Below are positions 60,216 through 64,000 of a DNA stretch of 64,000 bases, one piece after another. The notes under the pieces were generated by a model that was not told the DNA's origin, did not search any database, and worked only from the letters and a program-made list of their open reading frames with translations. A program made the position numbers and the translations under genes. Each line of letters begins with the position of its first letter. Positions within the stretch are counted from its first letter, which is position 1. The stretch comes from a virus. Location of the stretch: positions 62,001 to 126,000 of the IMG/VR virus record IMGVR_UViG_3300032401_000001; one strand, given 5' to 3'.

Positions 60216-61997
60216 TCAAGGATCGAACGGCACGTTAGCGCTGTCGTCGGTAGCGGCGACGGGGGCCATGGTGTCGTCGAAGGTCTGCTGCGCTTCGGTC
60301 ACTTCGGGTGCCGGACCGGGCAACATGGCTTCGGTGAATGTCTTTTGCTCAACGACGGTCAGTACTTGGTCGATGCTGTCGACAGCTTGTTCGAACGCCG
60401 TTGGTCCCGAGGAGAGCCCGAGCAGCAGGCTGATGAGGGCTTGTACCGAAGCCAGGTTGGCTGGATTGGGCGCCCCCGCGAAGAGGACGACACCGGCGGT
60501 GACGCCGTGCCGGAAGTACGGGGGTGCGGTGATGTCGGACTCATCGCTGAGACGCTGGGTCAAAGCGCTGGCGAACGCCTGTGTGCCACCACGGCTGCCG
60601 GAGATGAGCGTCACGTAGATGCCACTCTGGGGCAACCGCATGAGCTCGATGAGCGATTTCACCCGCTCGTTGATCATGGTGGCGTAGGCGATGTAGCGGT
60701 CCACCTCGCTCTTCAGGAACGCCAGGTAGCTCTGCAGGGCGTTGGAGGCGCCGACTACCTGGCTCTTCAGCGTCTCGACGTAGTCACGGAGCAGGGCCAG
60801 GAAGTACTTGAGGTCGGGGAAGAGATCGAGGGCGCTGGGCGTGGCGTCCCAATCGGGCGGGGTGCCACCGTACGAGAAGGGGATCTTGTCGGCGTCGACG
60901 CGGACCTTCACGGTGTTGCTGATCTGCTGGTAGCGCTGCGAGACGAACGTCGTGTACTTGCCAGACCGATCGGCAACGGCGAGGCCATAACGGTACGCGA
61001 GCGCGTAGTAGTAGTCTTGGCCTTTGGCGAGCGTGGCGTCGTTATCGACGTAGCTATCCTGGGCACCGTCGAAGAGCTTGAGCTTCAGCAGCGTGGTCTG
61101 GCCTTTACCCGTGGTGAAGGTTTTGACGTTGCTACGCTCACGGTCTTCGCCGCCGAGCGGGGTGGGCTGATAGCCGAGCATGAAGCCGTCCCAGCCCTTG
61201 GCGGCGATGGTGCGTGGGTCAGTCGAACGCAGGATGGCGATTTCCTGGATGCTGACGCGGGTGTTCTCCCCGAAACCGGTGAGGACTTGGTCCGTCGGGG
61301 GATTCGTCCAGTTGAGGTGTACGCCGACGCGGGGTGTGCCGGGCGCGGCGATGGTGCGGGCACGCAGGTCTTGTGGTGTCCGCGCTACTACGGCGGGCAG
61401 CATCTTTCGACTCTTGAGGGCACCGTCGAAGACCGCCATCAGGCGGATGACGTAGTCGAAGAGCTCGAGGATGCTGGTGCCACCGGCGAGGATGACCACG
61501 GCGTAGTAAGCGTCTGTGTCGCTGTACTGAGGTCGATTCAGGTCGCGTTCGTCAGCGATGGATTCCATGACGGTGCGGCCGTAGGACGCATTGCCGCCTT
61601 CGACGTTGAAGACGGCGTTCAGCTTATCTTGGAAGCTCATGTCCGAGACATCGTTCGGACGCAGGTTCGTGGTGAGTCCGTCGTTGTACGGGGACAGGGA
61701 CAGCAGCTCCTGGGCGTCAGGCGGCAGGGCGACGCGCGGCGGCACTGTCAGAAGATGAATCTTGGCGGCGCCTTCGATGTACTGCGTGAGGACGTCTTCA
61801 ATGGCTTGCAGCGCGGTCTGGATGAGCAAGGCTTCGGCGCTGAGGATGTCGACGATCAGCTTGGCGACGATGTCCGTGGCGGTCTGGACGATGGTGAGCA
61901 CCAACGTCAGGGTGTCGGTGAGTCGTTGAACGCCTTCCGCGAGCGGCTTGATCGGTCCTAGATCGAAGCTCAGTGATTTCCACTGGCCGTCAGCCAT
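60216..61997 (-). CDS. Large structural-type protein, 593 aa
   Basis: Hydrophobic heptad-rich N-terminus (TDTLTLVLTIVQTATDIVAK), a central beta-rich region containing HLNWTNPPTDQ (fibronectin-III-like look), and a helical C-terminus with an acidic tail. Probably a tail or baseplate component. No family named. Confidence 0.7.
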   Translation of the reverse strand: MADGQWKSLSFDLGPIKPLAEGVQRLTDTLTLVLTIVQTATDIVAKLIVDILSAEALLIQTALQAIEDVLTQYIEGAAKIHLLTVPPRVALPPDAQELLSLSPYNDGLTTNLRPNDVSDMSFQDKLNAVFNVEGGNASYGRTVMESIADERDLNRPQYSDTDAYYAVVILAGGTSILELFDYVIRLMAVFDGALKSRKMLPAVVARTPQDLRARTIAAPGTPRVGVHLNWTNPPTDQVLTGFGENTRVSIQEIAILRSTDPRTIAAKGWDGFMLGYQPTPLGGEDRERSNVKTFTTGKGQTTLLKLKLFDGAQDSYVDNDATLAKGQDYYYALAYRYGLAVADRSGKYTTFVSQRYQQISNTVKVRVDADKIPFSYGGTPPDWDATPSALDLFPDLKYFLALLRDYVETLKSQVVGASNALQSYLAFLKSEVDRYIAYATMINERVKSLIELMRLPQSGIYVTLISGSRGGTQAFASALTQRLSDESDITAPPYFRHGVTAGVVLFAGAPNPANLASVQALISLLLGLSSGPTAFEQAVDSIDQVLTVVEQKTFTEAMLPGPAPEVTEAQQTFDDTMAPVAATDDSANVPFDP

Positions 61998-62250
61998 GGG
62001 TCTTCTCGGGATCGGTCAGGTTGATTGGTTGGCGCAGCAGGGTGCGCGCGGCGGTTAGCTGCGCTTCAGCCTCAGCGATAGCCTTACCGCCACCAGGTAC
62101 GCGACGGAGTTCTGGGGCTTGACTGCGAATCAGCGCTTCGAGTTGATCGAAGCGGCGCAGGATGACCAGCCGCTGGGCACGCAACGCCAAGTTCGCCATC
62201 CGTGCAGCTAGTGGTGGTTTGCCCTGTGGGGATTGCCAGGCGCCGATCAC
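61990..62250 (-). CDS. Hypothetical protein, 86 aa
   Basis: GTG 62250 is chosen because the longer frame to 62397 would cross promoter 9 and the start of the opposite gene. Arg/Leu/Ala-rich helices. Confidence 0.6.
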   Translation of the reverse strand: MIGAWQSPQGKPPLAARMANLALRAQRLVILRRFDQLEALIRSQAPELRRVPGGGKAIAEAEAQLTAARTLLRQPINLTDPEKTHG

Positions 62251-62260
62251 AACGCGAATC

Positions 62261-62282
62261 GTAGCACGGTCGCCGGTATAAG
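62261..62282 (+). promoter_or_regulatory. Phage-type promoter 9 (-10 GTATAAG)
   Basis: GTATAAG at 62276-62282; the -35 side (CGAATC at N15, 62255-62260) is weak. Followed 35 nt later by a rightward gene. Confidence 0.5.
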
Positions 62283-62317
62283 AGATAGAGACCTCACTAC
62301 GACGAAAGGAGCTGACG

Positions 62318-62692
62318 ATGTGGGTAATTGGGATTGTCGTCTTCACGGTAGTGGCCCTCGCCATCATCGGCGGGGGTAAAGAGGCGAAGCCGGTCACGGA
62401 TCGGCTCGCGCAGATGGTGGCGTCACACGCACCAGTGCTGTTGGACTACGGGAAGGCTCTCTACGCAGTGCGCCTGGTGGGGCTCGAGGAGAAGATGGTG
62501 GGCGTGGTCGATGGCGCAGGTCGTTATGCGACTTTCGTGCTCGACAAGATCGTGCTCACGGAAGCGCCAGAAAGCGCCCTGGCGGAGGTTGGACTCCGTT
62601 TGCCGAATCTGGACAACGGAGTTCCGTCGACGTCGGCGGCGGCGGAGGGTGCAGTGGGCGCGACAGCTGCTGACGACATGGCGCCGGTGTAG
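62318..62692 (+). CDS. Membrane-anchored protein, 124 aa
   Basis: ATG 62318 follows AAAGGAG. Hydrophobic residues 2-18 (WVIGIVVFTVVALAII) form an N-terminal anchor; soluble helical/beta domain; acidic Ala-rich end. Confidence 0.7.
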   Translation: MWVIGIVVFTVVALAIIGGGKEAKPVTDRLAQMVASHAPVLLDYGKALYAVRLVGLEEKMVGVVDGAGRYATFVLDKIVLTEAPESALAEVGLRLPNLDNGVPSTSAAAEGAVGATAADDMAPV

Positions 62693-62706
62693 TCGATAAG
62701 CCGGTG

Positions 62707-62740
62707 GCGGCGGGGCATCACTGCCCGCCGCTTTTCTTTA
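62707..62740 (+). terminator. Intrinsic terminator
   Basis: GCGGCGGG / CCCGCCGC stem followed by TTTTCTTTA. Confidence 0.75.
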
Positions 62741-62759
62741 GCTGTGATACCGTAAGGCC

Positions 62760-63194
62760 ATGACGGCCGAGATGGTGGTTGATCTACGTCCCCTCGCGGT
62801 GGATAAGTTGGTGACGCTGTCCGCTGAAGCCGTGGTGCAGCGTCGACAACGGGCTGAAGAGTTGGTGCTGCACTTCGAGCAGCGGTGCAGTGATCTCCGT
62901 ACTCGACTCGAAGATGCTCAGACCATGTACCGGTTCCTGGTTCAGGAGCGCGACAACGCGGTGCTGGCGTTGCGGCTGCAGGCGAACGAAGTTGTGCGGG
63001 TCATCTGTCCGACGTGCAAGGGCAGTGGGCTGAAACCCACCGATGTACTGGCAGGACAGATACACCGCAAGTCGGCCTTTGAGAGCGTGGGTGAACCGGT
63101 ACGGCGCATCGAGCCGAGTGAAGTGCCCGAGACAGAGCGCTGCAGTGCGTGCGGGGGGAAGCGTTGGGTGCTGATGGATCGGTTCTGCGGCTAG
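62760..63194 (+). CDS. Coiled-coil protein with DnaJ-like zinc motifs, 144 aa
   Basis: Residues 1-80 form a long helix. CPTCKGSGLKP and CSACGGKRW are the CxxCxGxG-type repeats of DnaJ zinc fingers, two copies. Overlaps the leftward gene tail to tail by 4 nt. Confidence 0.7.
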   Translation: MTAEMVVDLRPLAVDKLVTLSAEAVVQRRQRAEELVLHFEQRCSDLRTRLEDAQTMYRFLVQERDNAVLALRLQANEVVRVICPTCKGSGLKPTDVLAGQIHRKSAFESVGEPVRRIEPSEVPETERCSACGGKRWVLMDRFCG

Positions 63195-64000
63195 GTGACG
63201 ACGGGGACGGAGAGCCGGGAGACGTGCGGGCCACAACGGTACTCGAGCGGCACGATGCGGCCGTTGGCGGAGACGCTGCCCGGGGGGTCGAAGGTGACCG
63301 AACCGGTGACCAGCTCGGTGATGGCACAGGCGGTGCCGCCGAGGGTGAGACTCACGCCCGGGCCGATTCCGCCGGTCAGGAAGGTCTCGGCGGCTGCGGC
63401 GTTGATGGTGCCGCCCACGCCCGTGGTGGCCTGCACCAGCAGCTTGGCGCCGGCGTAAGCGTTGATGGCGCTGACGATGTCGGCGACGGTTGAGCCACCG
63501 ACGGCGGGACGCACGATGACCTTGCTGCCAGAGATGCTCACGTCCAGTGTGCTGGACGGCGTGATGATCTGGCAGGAGATTCCGTTGCCAGGTGCGCCCG
63601 GGACGACGGCTTCGAGATCGAGACGCGCTGCGCCGATCAGGATCTGAGTGGTGGCCTTCACCTGGTTGCCGAGCAGGTTGGTACCGGTGACGACCTTGCC
63701 GGTGCCCGGGGTGCCGGTGCTGTAGTTCGCGGCCTGGAACTCGTTCAGCGTGGGCAGGCCCTGCACGCCTTCCGGCTGGGCACGGTCGTCGGCGCCATCG
63801 GCGATGACGGACCAGCGCAGGCCGATGAGGACGTTCCCGAGGGCGTCCTTGACGGGCTGCTGTTCCAGCGCGCGCAGTTGGGGCGCCAGGCGTTGCATGA
63901 GGTCGACGGAGACATCGAAGTCGCTGGTGTGGCCACCTTCCACCTCGGCGACGAAGTAGGTGTAGCCCTGGGGGTCCTTGACGACGACGCGGGCCAGGCC
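63191..64000 (-). CDS. Virion-like protein, 5' part beyond window
   Basis: The frame is open to the window edge, so the start is not seen; about 269 residues are visible. Beta-rich with long Gly/Thr/Val stretches (VSISGSKVIVRPAVGGST), typical of head, sheath or tail proteins. A helical segment (LMQRLAPQLRALEQQPVKDA) lies near the visible N-terminal part. Confidence 0.7.
   Translation of the reverse strand, partial: GLARVVVKDPQGYTYFVAEVEGGHTSDFDVSVDLMQRLAPQLRALEQQPVKDALGNVLIGLRWSVIADGADDRAQPEGVQGLPTLNEFQAANYSTGTPGTGKVVTGTNLLGNQVKATTQILIGAARLDLEAVVPGAPGNGISCQIITPSSTLDVSISGSKVIVRPAVGGSTVADIVSAINAYAGAKLLVQATTGVGGTINAAAAETFLTGGIGPGVSLTLGGTACAITELVTGSVTFDPPGSVSANGRIVPLEYRCGPHVSRLSVPVVT

Overview
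This window looks like part of a large, GC-rich tailed-phage genome. No host chromosomal genes are recognised. The evidence is the dense packing of tiny translationally coupled ORFs, a tRNA array of about 42 ordinary tRNAs plus a tmRNA, three HNH endonucleases, phage-type nucleotide and DNA-modification genes, and a leftward block of virion-like genes. The host cannot be fixed from sequence alone. High GC content and a collagen-like lipoprotein of a style common in Myxococcota/deltaproteobacterial genomes hint in that direction (inference).

Layout. 1-21352: a rightward accessory region of small genes, many overlapping by 1-11 nt. Its dominant feature is a family of about 23 paralogous small cysteine-rich proteins with N-terminal CxxCPxSLxC, a central CxxC and a third CxxC near the C-terminus (3669-26649). 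21353-22033: a gene-free stretch of long perfect hairpins. 22816-25566: a lone leftward gene for a 916-aa protein of unknown function, preceded by an AT-rich gene-free region (25567-26284). 26320-36055: further rightward small genes, including a dCMP deaminase with an added zinc knuckle, a sigma-70 region-4-like protein, a ParB-like protein and an SMR-like membrane protein. 36030-41407: membrane proteins, a large hairpin-rich gene-free region (39118-39990), a DNA methyltransferase and an HNH protein. 41590-48723: the RNA region, with an RRM RNA-binding protein, a tmRNA, three apparently circularly permuted tRNA genes, 42 ordinary tRNAs and two more HNH genes. 48734-63191: mainly leftward genes. 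First come a response-regulator-like protein, a HerA-like ATPase and a deoxynucleoside kinase. Then comes a block of virion-like proteins, eight of which share a short motif of the form hydrophobic-xxGxxxALxxLGL.

Regulation. Nine sites fit a phage-specific promoter (about GTAAAC, 14-15 nt pyrimidine-rich spacer, GTAYAAG or GTATCAG). A phage sigma-like protein (28890-30017) is a candidate reader. A separate palindrome, CTTTACNNNGTAAAG/C, occurs six times at remarkably even 11.0-12.8 kb intervals in gene gaps. Several promoters place the start codon at the predicted +1 (leaderless mRNAs). Intrinsic terminators with hairpins followed by T-rich tracts close several rightward transcription units.

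How it may work together (inference). The tRNA/tmRNA/RRM region supports phage translation. The deaminase, kinase and methyltransferase support DNA precursor supply and modification. The expanded cysteine-rich family and the hairpin-rich regions are the least explained and most novel parts.
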